Shown here piece by piece: positions 8,753-17,587 of a stretch of 64,000 bases of DNA. A program made the translations under genes and the position numbers. The notes under the pieces were generated by a model. That model did not search any database, had not been told where the DNA came from, and saw nothing but the letters and a program-made list of their open reading frames with translations. The stretch spans positions 1 to 64,000 of the forward strand of contig JBBQJP010000008.1 of assembly GCA_038326025.1 (NCBI GenBank), read 5' to 3'. The number at the start of each line of letters is the position of its first letter. Position 1 is the stretch's first letter. This DNA comes from CAISIP01 sp038326025 (lineage in GTDB: Bacteria; Pseudomonadota; Gammaproteobacteria; Burkholderiales; Burkholderiaceae_C).

Positions 8753-10303
8753 TTATTTTTGTTGCAGAAACATCCGGTACGCGGGGTTCAGCGTTTCCTC
8801 GACGTAGGGATAACCCAGTGCGGCAAGGAATTCGCTGAAGACTTTCTCATCGGCCTGCGGAACCTGCAGTCCGACCAGGATCTTTCCGTAGTCGGCGCCC
8901 TGGTTTCGGTAGTGGAACAGGCTGATATTCCAGCCCGGTCGCATCATGCTCAGGAACTTGAGCAGCGCGCCCGGACGCTCTGGAAAGATGAAACGCAACA
9001 AGCGCTCATCACGGGCCAGCGTCGAATGCCCGCCCACCATGTGGCGGATATGTTCCTGCGCCAGGTCGTCGTGGGTCAGGTCCAGCGCCTCGAATCCGTG
9101 CTTGATGAAGTTGGCGGCGATGCGGGCGCTCTCGCCCTTGCCGTGGGTCGTCACGCCGACGAATACATGGGCCTTGTCGGCATCGCTGATGCGATAGCTG
9201 AATTCGGTCACGTTGCGCGGGCCGCCCGGCAGGTCGCCGATCAGTTCGCAAAAGCGCTTGAAGCTGCCGCGCTCCTCGGGGATCGTCACGGCGAACAGCG
9301 CTTCGCGTTCCTCGCCGACTTCGGCGCGTTCGGCGACAAAGCGCAGGCGGTCGAAATTCATGTTGGCGCCACACAGGATTGCGGCGTAGGTCTCGCCGCG
9401 GGTCTTGTGTTCGGCCACATATTGCTTGATCGCGGCCACGGCCAGCGCGCCCGCAGGCTCGACGATGCTGCGCGTGTCGACAAACACATCCTTGATCGCG
9501 GCGCAGACGGCGTCGGTGTCGACGGTCATGAATTCATCGACCAGTTCGCTGGCGATGCGGAAGGTCTCTTCGCCCACCAGTTTGACGGCGGTGCCGTCCG
9601 AGAACAGTCCCACGTCGGGCAGGGCTTGGCGTTGCTTGGCCGCGACCGACTGCATCATTGCGTTCGAGTCGTTCATCTGCACGCCAATGACCTTGATCTC
9701 GGGGCGCACCGCCTTGATGTAGTTGGCCACGCCGGAGATCAGTCCGCCCCCGCCAATGGCCACGAACACCGCATGCAGTTCACCCTGGTGCTGGCGCAGG
9801 ATCTCCATGGCTACCGTGCCCTGGCCGGCGATCACGTCCGGGTCATCGAACGGATGCACGAAGGTCAGGCCTTGTTCCTGCTGCAACTTGACCGCATGGT
9901 CGTAGGCGTCGGAATAACTCTCGCCGACCAGCACGGTTTCGCCGCCCAACGTGCGCACCGCGTCTACCTTGACCTGGGGTGTGGTCGTGGGCATTACGAT
10001 CACGGCGCGGGAGCCCAGTTTGTGTGCGCTGAGCGCAACACCTTGCGCGTGGTTGCCGGCCGACGCGCAGATCACACCCTTGGCCAACTGTTCGGGCGTG
10101 AGCTGGGCCATCTTGTTGTACGCGCCGCGCAATTTGAAGCTGCGCACCGGCTGCTGGTCCTCGCGCTTGAGCAGGATCTTGTTGTGCAGGCGTTGGCTCA
10201 GGTTGCGCGCCGGCTCGAGCGCAGTTTCCTTCGCCACATCGTAGACACGGGCGGTCAGGATCTTCTTCAGGTAGTCGGATGGGGTCAGGTGTGGGGAAGT
10301 CAT
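8753..10303 (-). CDS. ilvA: Biosynthetic threonine ammonia-lyase
   Basis: This PLP enzyme deaminates threonine to 2-oxobutanoate, the first committed step of isoleucine synthesis. The 516-residue product has the PLP-lysine motif SFKLRGAYNK near residue 60, the glycine-rich AIGGGGLISG loop, and two C-terminal ACT-like regulatory domains (from about residue 330), the length and layout of the feedback-regulated biosynthetic form rather than the short catabolic one. Upstream in-frame sequence to 10813 belongs to the opposite-strand OsmC gene, so the start MTSPHLTPSDYLKKIL at 10303 is used. Divergent from the OsmC gene, with 138 bp between them. Confidence 0.95.
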   Translation of the reverse strand: MTSPHLTPSDYLKKILTARVYDVAKETALEPARNLSQRLHNKILLKREDQQPVRSFKLRGAYNKMAQLTPEQLAKGVICASAGNHAQGVALSAHKLGSRAVIVMPTTTPQVKVDAVRTLGGETVLVGESYSDAYDHAVKLQQEQGLTFVHPFDDPDVIAGQGTVAMEILRQHQGELHAVFVAIGGGGLISGVANYIKAVRPEIKVIGVQMNDSNAMMQSVAAKQRQALPDVGLFSDGTAVKLVGEETFRIASELVDEFMTVDTDAVCAAIKDVFVDTRSIVEPAGALAVAAIKQYVAEHKTRGETYAAILCGANMNFDRLRFVAERAEVGEEREALFAVTIPEERGSFKRFCELIGDLPGGPRNVTEFSYRISDADKAHVFVGVTTHGKGESARIAANFIKHGFEALDLTHDDLAQEHIRHMVGGHSTLARDERLLRFIFPERPGALLKFLSMMRPGWNISLFHYRNQGADYGKILVGLQVPQADEKVFSEFLAALGYPYVEETLNPAYRMFLQQK

Positions 10304-10441
10304 GGGGTACGTGCAACGGGCCGTCGATGATAAGCGGGCCGACCTTAAGCGGGTGTGAAGCGTCGCCGACAAGGGGCGGGCGCGCCGCTGGCGGCGCTGG
10401 CAGAATCGGGGGCATTCGGACAAATTGGAGATCGTCACACC

Positions 10442-10891
10442 ATGGAATGCACCGTCAGTTGGACCGGGAACACCGGCACGCGCTCGGGAATGGGTTTTCT
10501 GGCCGAAACCGGCAGCGGACATACGCTGGTGATGGATGGCGCGCCTGACGCCGCCAAACCGGAAAACGGAGGGCAGAACCTGGCGCCGCGTCCGATGGAG
10601 ACATTCCTGGCCGGCGCCGGCGGGTGTACCGCTTACGACGTGGTGCTGATCCTCAAGCGAGGTCGCCACGATGTGCACCGTTGCTCCTGCAAGCTGACGG
10701 CCGATCGTGCCGAAACCGACCCCAAGGTGTTCACGGCCATCCACATGCACTTCGATGTGTGTGGCAAGGGCATCCCGCCGACAGCCGTCGAACGTGCTAT
10801 TGCCATGAGCCACGACAAGTACTGTTCCGCCAGCATCATGCTGGGCAAGACGGCCGCCATCACGACCAGTTTCGACCTGACGGAGGCCTGA
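10442..10891 (+). CDS. OsmC family protein
   Basis: A 149-residue OsmC-fold protein, of the YhfA-like group. Two cysteines typical of the fold are present, Cys62 in GAGGCTAYDV and Cys128 in HDKYCSASI. Classical OsmC/Ohr proteins use such a pair to reduce organic hydroperoxides; in this subgroup the role is less clear. The ATG at 10442 fits the family N-terminus (MECTVSWTG), and the longer reading from 10355 has no family features. Transcribed away from ilvA and towards coq7, ending 62 bp before the coq7 stop codon. Confidence 0.85.
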   Translation: MECTVSWTGNTGTRSGMGFLAETGSGHTLVMDGAPDAAKPENGGQNLAPRPMETFLAGAGGCTAYDVVLILKRGRHDVHRCSCKLTADRAETDPKVFTAIHMHFDVCGKGIPPTAVERAIAMSHDKYCSASIMLGKTAAITTSFDLTEA

Positions 10892-10953
10892 ACGGCCGTT
10901 GGCGGTAGCTGGCGATGGCCCGTCAGGCCGCCGAATCCGGCAATATCCGCGTG

Positions 10954-11595
10954 TCAGATCCGGTGTGCCACCGTTGTCATCACCTTGGCAGCGCCGCGCA
11001 TCAAGGCTCGCACCGGCGCCGGCATCGGCGCTGCGCCGGCGGCCTGCGCGTCGCGGGCATGGCGCGCCTCATCGTCTTTCATCTGCGCCACGATTGCCCG
11101 TGACGCATGATCCGCAGCCGGCAGGCGCTGCATATGGCTTTGCAGGTGCGCCTCGACCTGTTTTTCAGTCTCGACCACAAACCCCAGACTGACCTTGTCG
11201 CCCAGCCGGCCAGCCAGCAGTCCAAGTCCGAAGGCACCGGCGTACCACAGCGGGTTGAGCAGCGAAGGCCGGCTACCGAGTTCATCCAGGCGTTGACGCG
11301 TCCAGGCCAGATGGTCGGTTTCCTCGTCGCTGGCGTGGCGGAAATGGGCGCGCAGCGCGTCATTGCGGCTGGCCAGCGCCTGCGCCGTGTACAGGGCCTG
11401 CGCGCACACCTCGCCGACGTGGTTGACGCGCATCAGCGCACCTGCCTGGTTCTTTTCGTCATTGTTCAGTTCCGTGGGGTCGTTGGCCAGCGTCGGACAG
11501 GCGCGGGAAGCGCGTGGGGTCGCGAAAAGTGTCCGCAGCGCACTGTCGGCGGCGGAAAGCAACTGGTCAACCGGAGAGGCGGTGCGGGAAATCAT
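10954..11595 (-). CDS. coq7: Demethoxyubiquinone hydroxylase (Coq7 family)
   Basis: Coq7 is a membrane-associated di-iron monooxygenase that carries out a late hydroxylation in aerobic ubiquinone synthesis. The 213-residue product shows the two ferritin-like repeats with Glu62 (RVNHVGEVCAQALY), the ExxH of EETDHLAW (Glu92, His95), a middle glutamate region ETEKQVEAH, and Glu176/His179 in DDEARHA. The start MISRTASPVDQLL at 11595 gives the usual family length; the longer reading to 11694 has no support. The hydrophobic GAFGLGLLAG stretch (about 120-130) is the membrane-contacting helix of the family. Confidence 0.93.
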   Translation of the reverse strand: MISRTASPVDQLLSAADSALRTLFATPRASRACPTLANDPTELNNDEKNQAGALMRVNHVGEVCAQALYTAQALASRNDALRAHFRHASDEETDHLAWTRQRLDELGSRPSLLNPLWYAGAFGLGLLAGRLGDKVSLGFVVETEKQVEAHLQSHMQRLPAADHASRAIVAQMKDDEARHARDAQAAGAAPMPAPVRALMRGAAKVMTTVAHRI

Positions 11596-12037
11596 GGCAG
11601 TTTCATCCAGAAATTGGGGGCGGGTGGTCACGCGTGGCCTGTGCCAGCGCCAGGAGGTGTCGGGCACCATGCGCTTGCGCAATGAATGGGGCATTTTGCG
11701 CTCTACCGGGCTCCGGTCCCTTTTTTGCTATGCCTTGCAGCGCCAAATGGGTCGCTTATGGGGCAGCTCCGGGGGCGTCCCGCACGATCCGAACCCGAAT
11801 TTCCCGGCCCGATTGCCCGGTCAATTTGACCCGGAACAGACCGAATGCTGGCGCGTCCGGTTGACTGTTGTTCGTCTGCAACGAAAACACGGGAATAGAG
11901 GGTCTTTCGCGTCAAAACTTTTGCCAAACCGGCGGTCGTCTGGTGCAATACGTACAACTTCCTTGAATAGGAGGTTGGCCCGGGGTTCCGAGTACCTCTG
12001 AACCGGAGCCCTATGTTTAACCTTGGAGAAATTTGAA
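11596..12037. other. 442-bp intergenic region between coq7 and the first porin
   Basis: It separates two divergently transcribed genes and should hold both promoters. A 6-1-6 inverted repeat GGTCAATTTGACC lies at 11819-11831. A TTGACT hexamer lies at 11861-11866 without a convincing -10 box at the right distance. The porin leader ends with a clear GGAGAA ribosome binding site at 12025-12030. No further gene is supported. Confidence 0.5.
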
Positions 12038-13045
12038 ATGAAAAAGACCCTCGTAGCGATTGCCGCTCTGACCCTGGTTGGTGCTGCTGCTGCTCAATCG
12101 TCGGTGACCCTGTACGGTCGTATCGACGCAGCCATTGGCTCCCAGAAAACCGAAGTCGGCGGCGCTACCACCGCTGATGTCGGCGCTCAAATTCTGGCTG
12201 GTTCGCACACCGGTAACCGTTGGGGCATGAAAGGTTCTGAAGACCTCGGCGGCGGCCTGAAAGCTATTTTCCAACTGGAAAGCGGCTTCAGCGTTGACAC
12301 CGGCGCTTCCGGTCAAGGCGGCCTGTTGTTCGGTCGTCAGGCATATGTTGGTCTGGCTGGTGGCTTCGGCTCCCTGACCGTTGGCCGTCAGTATGACCTG
12401 CTCGACGTTGCTTACGGCAACTACGACGCGTTTGGTTACTCCGGTTATGGCGCCATGAACTACGTGTTCAACAAAGGCGCCGGCGGTGACATCATCGGTC
12501 GTCAGAACAACTCCGTGATCTACACCAGCCCTAACCTGGGTGGCTTCTCCGTCAGCGGCATGTGGGCTCCTGGTGAGAACAAGACCACCACCACCAGCGC
12601 TGGTAACAACTACGGCCTGATGGCAGCCTACGCTAACGGCCCAGTCGGCGTCGGCGCAGTCTGGCAGTCGAACAAGGCTACCGGTGGTATCAGTGCTACC
12701 ACGAACGGCCTGATTGGTGCCTCTTACGACCTCGGCGCTGCCAAGTTGTACGCGCAGTATCAGGAAACGAACAACAAGCCTGCAAACAGCAAAGACGACG
12801 GCTTCCAGCTCGGTGCTGTGATTCCATTGGGCGCTCCGTCCCTGATGGTTTCCTACGCATCTGAAGACACCAAGGTGAATGGCGCCAAGACCCAGGAAAC
12901 CACGGGTCTGAGCCTGATGGTTCAGTACCCACTGAGCAAGCGCACCTATGTGTACGCTGCTTACCTGAACGGTGAAATCGATCCAGTTGTTGGTGGTACC
13001 ACCAAGCAGCGTAACTTCGGCCTGGGCCTGGTTCACAACTTCTGA
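12038..13045 (+). CDS. Gram-negative outer-membrane porin (Burkholderiales type), copy 1
   Basis: A 335-residue 16-stranded general porin that forms a trimeric diffusion channel in the outer membrane. The start at 12038 follows GGAGAA with 7 bases spacing. The signal peptide MKKTLVAIAALTLVGAAAA is followed by mature QSSVTLYGRIDAAIG, and the protein ends in a terminal Phe (GLGLVHNF), the outer-membrane assembly signal. Codons are strikingly rich in GCT, GGT and GTT compared with neighbours, as in very highly expressed genes. A strong terminator follows. The next gene is a close paralogue, so the pair is a tandem duplication. Confidence 0.95.
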   Translation: MKKTLVAIAALTLVGAAAAQSSVTLYGRIDAAIGSQKTEVGGATTADVGAQILAGSHTGNRWGMKGSEDLGGGLKAIFQLESGFSVDTGASGQGGLLFGRQAYVGLAGGFGSLTVGRQYDLLDVAYGNYDAFGYSGYGAMNYVFNKGAGGDIIGRQNNSVIYTSPNLGGFSVSGMWAPGENKTTTTSAGNNYGLMAAYANGPVGVGAVWQSNKATGGISATTNGLIGASYDLGAAKLYAQYQETNNKPANSKDDGFQLGAVIPLGAPSLMVSYASEDTKVNGAKTQETTGLSLMVQYPLSKRTYVYAAYLNGEIDPVVGGTTKQRNFGLGLVHNF

Positions 13046-13082
13046 TCTCGCGCTGGCGTAAGCCAGTAAGAGTCTGAAGCTC

Positions 13083-13113
13083 AAAACCCGCTGTGCAAAC
13101 AGCGGGTTTTTTT
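13083..13113 (+). terminator. Rho-independent terminator of porin copy 1
   Basis: An 11-bp perfect stem AAACCCGCTGT / ACAGCGGGTTT with a 4-base GCAA loop is followed by a run of T, 38 bp after the porin stop codon. Confidence 0.93.
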
Positions 13114-13272
13114 CGTCTGTCCGCTTTGCTTTTAAGGTTGGGGGCGTCAATTCAGCGACCTTGAATCAACTAGGGTTAACCCGGGCGTTGGTAGAATTTT
13201 TGGTCTCATGCGCACTCGCTTACATGCGCGTCGTGTCGCGGCACACATTCAATCAACTTTGAGAAACTGGAA

Positions 13273-14280
13273 ATGAAGAAAACACTCGTTGCAATTGCGG
13301 CCCTGGCCACGTTCGGCACCACATTTGCGCAATCCTCCGTGACGCTTTATGGGCGTATCGATGCTGCCATTGGCAGCCAGAAGACCACCGTCGGTGGCGC
13401 CACCACCGTGGACGCCGGCGCGCAAGTCCTGGCCGGTTCGCATACCGGCAACCGCTGGGGCATGAAGGGTTCGGAAGACCTCGGCGGTGGCCTGAAAGCC
13501 AACTTCGTGTTGGAAAGTGGTTTCAGCGTCGACACTGGCAGTTCAGCCCAAGGCGGCTCGTTGTTCGGTCGCCAGGCCTGGGTTGGTCTTTCGGGTGGAT
13601 TCGGTGCCTTGCAAGTGGGTCGTCAGTACACGGTGATCGACAACATGTGGACTGCCCACGATGCATTTGCATTGTCAAGCTACAGTGCTGCCAACTACGC
13701 GTTCAACAAGGGCGGATATGCTGATAGCAGCCGCCAGAACAATTCCGTCTACTACACCACGCCGTCGTATGGTGGCTTCAAGGCCGGTGCACTGTGGGCG
13801 CCAGGCGAAAACAAGGCGGCGGGCGTGAGCGCCGGCCGCATGCTTGGCCTGGAAGCCTCATATGCCAACGGCCCTGTCAGCGTTGGTGGCGCATATGAGT
13901 CGATCAAGGTCACGGGTGCTACACCGGCGACCACAGCCTGGGAACTGGGTGCCACTTACAACCTCGGCGTTGCCAAGTTGTTCGGCCAGATCGAAGGATC
14001 CAATACCAAGTCGACCAACTCCAAGGACGATGGCTACCAGATCGGCGCGCAGATTCCGCTGGGCGCACCGTCGCTGTGGGTATCGTACGCACGCGAGAAC
14101 AACAAGCTCGCCGGGACCAAGGTATCGACCGCCAGCGCCTACGCGCTGATGGCCCAATACCCCCTGAGCAAGCAGACATATGTCTATGCGGCTTACCTGA
14201 ACGGCGAAATTGATCCGGTTGGCGCAGCTGCAGCCACCAAGAACCGCAATTTTGGCCTGGGACTCGTGCATAATTTCTGA
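13273..14280 (+). CDS. Gram-negative outer-membrane porin (Burkholderiales type), copy 2
   Basis: A 335-residue paralogue of the porin just upstream, with the same length, the signal peptide MKKTLVAIAALATFGTTFA, mature start QSSVTLYGRIDAAIG and the terminal GLGLVHNF. The N-terminal third is nearly identical to copy 1 and divergence is greatest in the loops, for example residues 135-250. Codon choice here follows the high-GC average (GCC, GGC), unlike copy 1, suggesting lower expression or different conditions. A separate promoter is implied by the terminator between the copies, and the gene ends in its own terminator. A 10-bp palindrome GGGTTAACCC at 13173-13182 and a TAGAAT hexamer at 13192-13197 lie upstream. 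Confidence 0.95.
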   Translation: MKKTLVAIAALATFGTTFAQSSVTLYGRIDAAIGSQKTTVGGATTVDAGAQVLAGSHTGNRWGMKGSEDLGGGLKANFVLESGFSVDTGSSAQGGSLFGRQAWVGLSGGFGALQVGRQYTVIDNMWTAHDAFALSSYSAANYAFNKGGYADSSRQNNSVYYTTPSYGGFKAGALWAPGENKAAGVSAGRMLGLEASYANGPVSVGGAYESIKVTGATPATTAWELGATYNLGVAKLFGQIEGSNTKSTNSKDDGYQIGAQIPLGAPSLWVSYARENNKLAGTKVSTASAYALMAQYPLSKQTYVYAAYLNGEIDPVGAAAATKNRNFGLGLVHNF

Positions 14281-14322
14281 TCAGCCGCCGGCCATGTGCC
14301 GGTTGACTTGAATTAGTAGAAG

Positions 14323-14353
14323 AACCCGCCGTGGCGACATGGCGGGTTTTTTT
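14323..14353 (+). terminator. Rho-independent terminator of porin copy 2
   Basis: The stem AACCCGCC / GGCGGGTT with a 10-base loop and a T-run lies 42 bp after the stop codon. Its base and tail resemble the terminator of copy 1. Confidence 0.9.
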
Positions 14354-14392
14354 CGATCCTATTTGTGGTGACTGTTCGACGGGAAACATGCG

Positions 14393-15193
14393 ATGCGTGA
14401 ATGCGATGCAGGACGCTGGCGGTGGTGGGCGACGGCGGGGAGCTGTAGTCTGGCGCTTTCGCTCACGGGTTGCGCCATATCCGGTATCGAACCCGCCGAA
14501 TCCGAGCTTTCACATACCGACTGGGCGACCACGGCGGTACCGGCCGATAGTCGTGTCATGTGGGTCCACCAGACGTATCCCGGCAAACGTGCCAGTCGCT
14601 ACAAATACGAGCGCAGGGATGGGCGGCACACCTTGCAGGTGCAAGCGGCTTCGTCCGCCAGCATGTTGCGTCAGACGGTGCGCGTGGAGCCGCACCAGCT
14701 GGGGCAGCTGCGGTTTTCCTGGATGGTGCCGGCGCTGATTGATGCAGCCGATCTGTCCCAGCGCGATGGCGATGATTCCCCGGTGCGCGTGGTGCTGGCC
14801 TTCGACGGCGACCGTGCAGGCTTCTCGGCCAAGGACAGCGCGTTGTCGGAGTTATCGGAATTGCTGACTGGGGAGCCCTTGCCGTTTGCGACGCTGATGT
14901 ATGTGTGGAGCAATCACAAGGCGGCCGGTACGGTGGTAGTCAACCCCCGCACCAGCCGTGTCCGCAAACTGGTGATGGAGTCGGGGCCGGGCCGCTTGCG
15001 CCAGTGGCTAGACTATGAGCGTGATGTGCGTGCAGATTTCGTCAAGGCATTTGGCGAGGCGCCGGGCGCCTTGTTGGCGATCGGCATCATGACCGATACC
15101 GACAACACCCAGTCGCAGGCCCAGGCGTGGTACGGACCGGTGCGCCATGTGCTGATGACCCAAGGCAAGCGCTTGAGCGCACAGACGGATTGA
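14393..15193 (+). CDS. DUF3047 family putative lipoprotein
   Basis: A 266-residue protein with a lipoprotein signal: a charged N-terminus, a hydrophobic run and the lipobox LTGC (Cys near residue 27). The body matches the DUF3047 pattern: LRFSWMVPALIDAADL, SPVRVVLAFDGD, PFATLMYVWSN, and the terminal GIMTDTDNTQSQAQAWYGPV. The function of this family is unknown; it is common in proteobacteria as a secreted or envelope protein. It begins 40 bp after the porin terminator and stands as its own unit before the M20 amidohydrolase. The exact start is uncertain because no clear ribosome binding site is visible. Confidence 0.8.
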   Translation: MRECDAGRWRWWATAGSCSLALSLTGCAISGIEPAESELSHTDWATTAVPADSRVMWVHQTYPGKRASRYKYERRDGRHTLQVQAASSASMLRQTVRVEPHQLGQLRFSWMVPALIDAADLSQRDGDDSPVRVVLAFDGDRAGFSAKDSALSELSELLTGEPLPFATLMYVWSNHKAAGTVVVNPRTSRVRKLVMESGPGRLRQWLDYERDVRADFVKAFGEAPGALLAIGIMTDTDNTQSQAQAWYGPVRHVLMTQGKRLSAQTD

Positions 15194-15314
15194 CGACCGC
15201 CGGGCACCATCGCATGCTGCGGTGGCCCGCGCGGCATCGCGCGGTGGTGCAATGCCGTTGTTGTTTTAGGCTGTGGGATGGGTCTGTGCCCGGCCCATCC
15301 AAGGAGATTCCACG

Positions 15315-16556
15315 ATGACCATGATCATGACACCGGAGCCGCGCTTGCGGGCAAGTGGGCGCGCCTTCGCCCACATCACCCAGTTCCACCCCGAACTCAC
15401 CGCTTTGCGGCGCGACCTGCACGCCCATCCGGAACTGGGTTTCGAGGAACGCTACACCGCAGCGCGGGTGGCGGAGTCGCTCAAGCTGTGTGGTGTAGAC
15501 GAGATCCATACCGCTATCGGCAGGACCGGCGTGGTCGGCGTGGTGCGCGGTCGCAACACCGGAAGCGCCCGGATGATCGGTTTGCGCGCCGACATGGATG
15601 CCTTGCCGATCACCGAGCACAACGACTTTGCATGGAAATCCGCAACAAACGGCTTGATGCATGGCTGCGGCCATGATGGTCACACCGCCATGCTGATCGG
15701 TGCGGCGCGCTACCTGGCCGAGACCCGCCAATTTGACGGCACGGCCGTTCTGATCTTCCAGCCCGGCGAGGAAGGTTATGCCGGTGCACGCGTCATGATC
15801 GAGGATGGTCTGTTCGCGCGTTTCCCGGTCGATGCGGTGTATGCGATGCACAACGCGCCGTTGATGCGTCCTGGCACGATCGGTGTCAACGCCGGCCCGG
15901 TGATGGCGGCGGCTGACAGGATCCGGATCGAGATCACCGGCCGCGGCGGCCATGGCGCCCATGCGTATGCCGCAGTGGACCCGGTGCTGGTGGCGGCTCA
16001 CATCATCACGGCGGTACAAAGCATCGTCACGCGCAATGTGCGCGCTATCGACAGCGCGGTGATCAGCCTTTGCGCCATGCATGCCGGCGACCTGGGCGGT
16101 TTCAGCGTGATTCCCGACAGTGCAACACTGGTGGGCACGGTGCGGACCTTCACCCCTGCGGCGCAAGACCTGGTCGAGCGGCGCTTGACCGAACTGTGCA
16201 GCGCCGTAGCCATGGGTTTTGGCGCCACGGCTGTCGTGCACTACGAACGCCTATATCCGGCGACCGTCAACACGGCGCCGGAGGCGGAGTTTGCCGGCCA
16301 GGTCGCCGCGTCTCTGGTGGGCCAGGAGCATGTATTGCGCGACGTCGAACCCAGCATGGGCGCCGAGGATTTTTCGTTCATGCTGCAGGTGCGCCCCGGC
16401 GCTTACCTGCGCGTCGGCCAGGGGGCCGAGAACGGCATGGGCAGCTGCTCACTGCACAACAGCCGCTACGACTTCAATGACGACATCCTGCCGCTCGGCG
16501 CCGCCTTGCATGCCAGCCTGGCCGAGCAGGCCATGCCGCTGACGGTCGACGCCTGA
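15315..16556 (+). CDS. M20 family amidohydrolase (hippurate hydrolase / N-acyl amino acid deacylase-like)
   Basis: A 413-residue cytosolic metallohydrolase that probably cleaves an N-acyl or N-aroyl amino acid. The start at 15315 follows AAGGAG at 15301-15306. Metal-ligand motifs of the M20D group are present: RADMDALPI, HGCGHDGHTAML, the QPGEEG glutamate pair, and the terminal MGAEDFSFM. The dimerisation domain GRGGHGAHA is intact. The group includes hippurate and indole-acetyl amino acid hydrolases, so the substrate cannot be fixed. It ends just before hexR on the opposite strand. Confidence 0.9.
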   Translation: MTMIMTPEPRLRASGRAFAHITQFHPELTALRRDLHAHPELGFEERYTAARVAESLKLCGVDEIHTAIGRTGVVGVVRGRNTGSARMIGLRADMDALPITEHNDFAWKSATNGLMHGCGHDGHTAMLIGAARYLAETRQFDGTAVLIFQPGEEGYAGARVMIEDGLFARFPVDAVYAMHNAPLMRPGTIGVNAGPVMAAADRIRIEITGRGGHGAHAYAAVDPVLVAAHIITAVQSIVTRNVRAIDSAVISLCAMHAGDLGGFSVIPDSATLVGTVRTFTPAAQDLVERRLTELCSAVAMGFGATAVVHYERLYPATVNTAPEAEFAGQVAASLVGQEHVLRDVEPSMGAEDFSFMLQVRPGAYLRVGQGAENGMGSCSLHNSRYDFNDDILPLGAALHASLAEQAMPLTVDA

Positions 16557-16649
16557 CAGCGGCGCTACTGTCGCGCTGACTGCGCATCGGAACACCTTTG
16601 CTCTTTGGGCTGCGCTGCGAGCGTGCTTGGGAACGGCCCGGTGCAGGAC

Positions 16650-17498
16650 TCAGGTGTAGCGTTTGCTGCGTAGATTGTTTTTCATCTCGCGCAGGCGCGG
16701 CTGCACCGTTTCGCCGCCAATTCCCAGTGCCACGCAGGTGGCCAGGATGTCGATGATCAGCAGGTGAAGCAGACGCGAGACCATCGGGCTGTAATTGTCG
16801 AAACCTTCCGGATGGTCGGCTGAAAGGTGGATATGGCCGGCGCCCGCCAGTGGTGAACCGGTTGCTGTAATGACGATGGTGGTGGCGCCACTGCGCCGCG
16901 CGATGTCGCAGGCATCCATCAGGTCGCGGGTGCGCCCCGAATTCGAAATCACCACGACGCAGTCTCCGGGTTTGAGCATGGAGGCGCTCATGACCTGCAT
17001 ATGCCCATCGCTGTAAGCGATGGTGTGCACACCCAGCCGGAAGAACTTGTGCTGCGCGTCCTGTGCCACCACGCCGGAGTTGCCCACACCATAGAACTCG
17101 ATCCGATGACCGCCGCGATAGGCCTGTACCAACGCCAGTGCTGCCTTTTCCACCGCGTTCGTGCTGGCGTCATTGCGGTACTTGAGGAATGCCGCGACCG
17201 TGTTGTCGATCACCTTGACCATGATGTCGCCGGTCTTGTCATCGACGTCGACGCTGCGGTGGATGAACGGCACCCCTTCGCTGACGCTGCCCACCAGCTT
17301 GCGCTTGAAATCGGTGAGGCCGTCGTAACCCACGCTGCGGCAGAACCGCACCACGGTGGGTTTGCTGACGTGGGCGCGATCGGCCAGTTCGGATACCGGC
17401 AAAGAGGCGAATGCACGCGGATTGGCCAGTACCAGTCGGGCTACGCGCTGCTCGGCTGGCGCCAGCGACGGCAGGGAGGCGGTGATGCGTTCAAGCAT
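16650..17498 (-). CDS. hexR: RpiR-family transcriptional regulator HexR
   Basis: HexR represses central sugar genes and is released by 2-keto-3-deoxy-6-phosphogluconate. The 282-residue product has an N-terminal RpiR helix-turn-helix (residues 1-77, VSELADRAHVSKPTVVRFCRSVGYDG) and a SIS sugar-phosphate domain from about residue 120 (FYGVGNSGVVAQDAQHKF, VVISNSGRTRD). It lies downstream of zwf on the same strand (89 bp gap) and next to tal and pgi, the usual HexR target set. Two HexR-like sites in the zwf-tal intergenic region support autoregulation of this block. Confidence 0.92.
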   Translation of the reverse strand: MLERITASLPSLAPAEQRVARLVLANPRAFASLPVSELADRAHVSKPTVVRFCRSVGYDGLTDFKRKLVGSVSEGVPFIHRSVDVDDKTGDIMVKVIDNTVAAFLKYRNDASTNAVEKAALALVQAYRGGHRIEFYGVGNSGVVAQDAQHKFFRLGVHTIAYSDGHMQVMSASMLKPGDCVVVISNSGRTRDLMDACDIARRSGATTIVITATGSPLAGAGHIHLSADHPEGFDNYSPMVSRLLHLLIIDILATCVALGIGGETVQPRLREMKNNLRSKRYT

Positions 17499-17587
17499 GG
17501 GGGGTTCCTTTTGGGGTCAGGACATCCGACAAAATGTTGGTGCCAGAGCTCGCGCACTTCGTGTCGCTCGGTCTGGCACACAAGGTC

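Noticed and set aside
8618..10330. 570-codon plus-strand frame opposite ilvA
   Set aside because: An antisense shadow; ilvA has full motifs and domain order.
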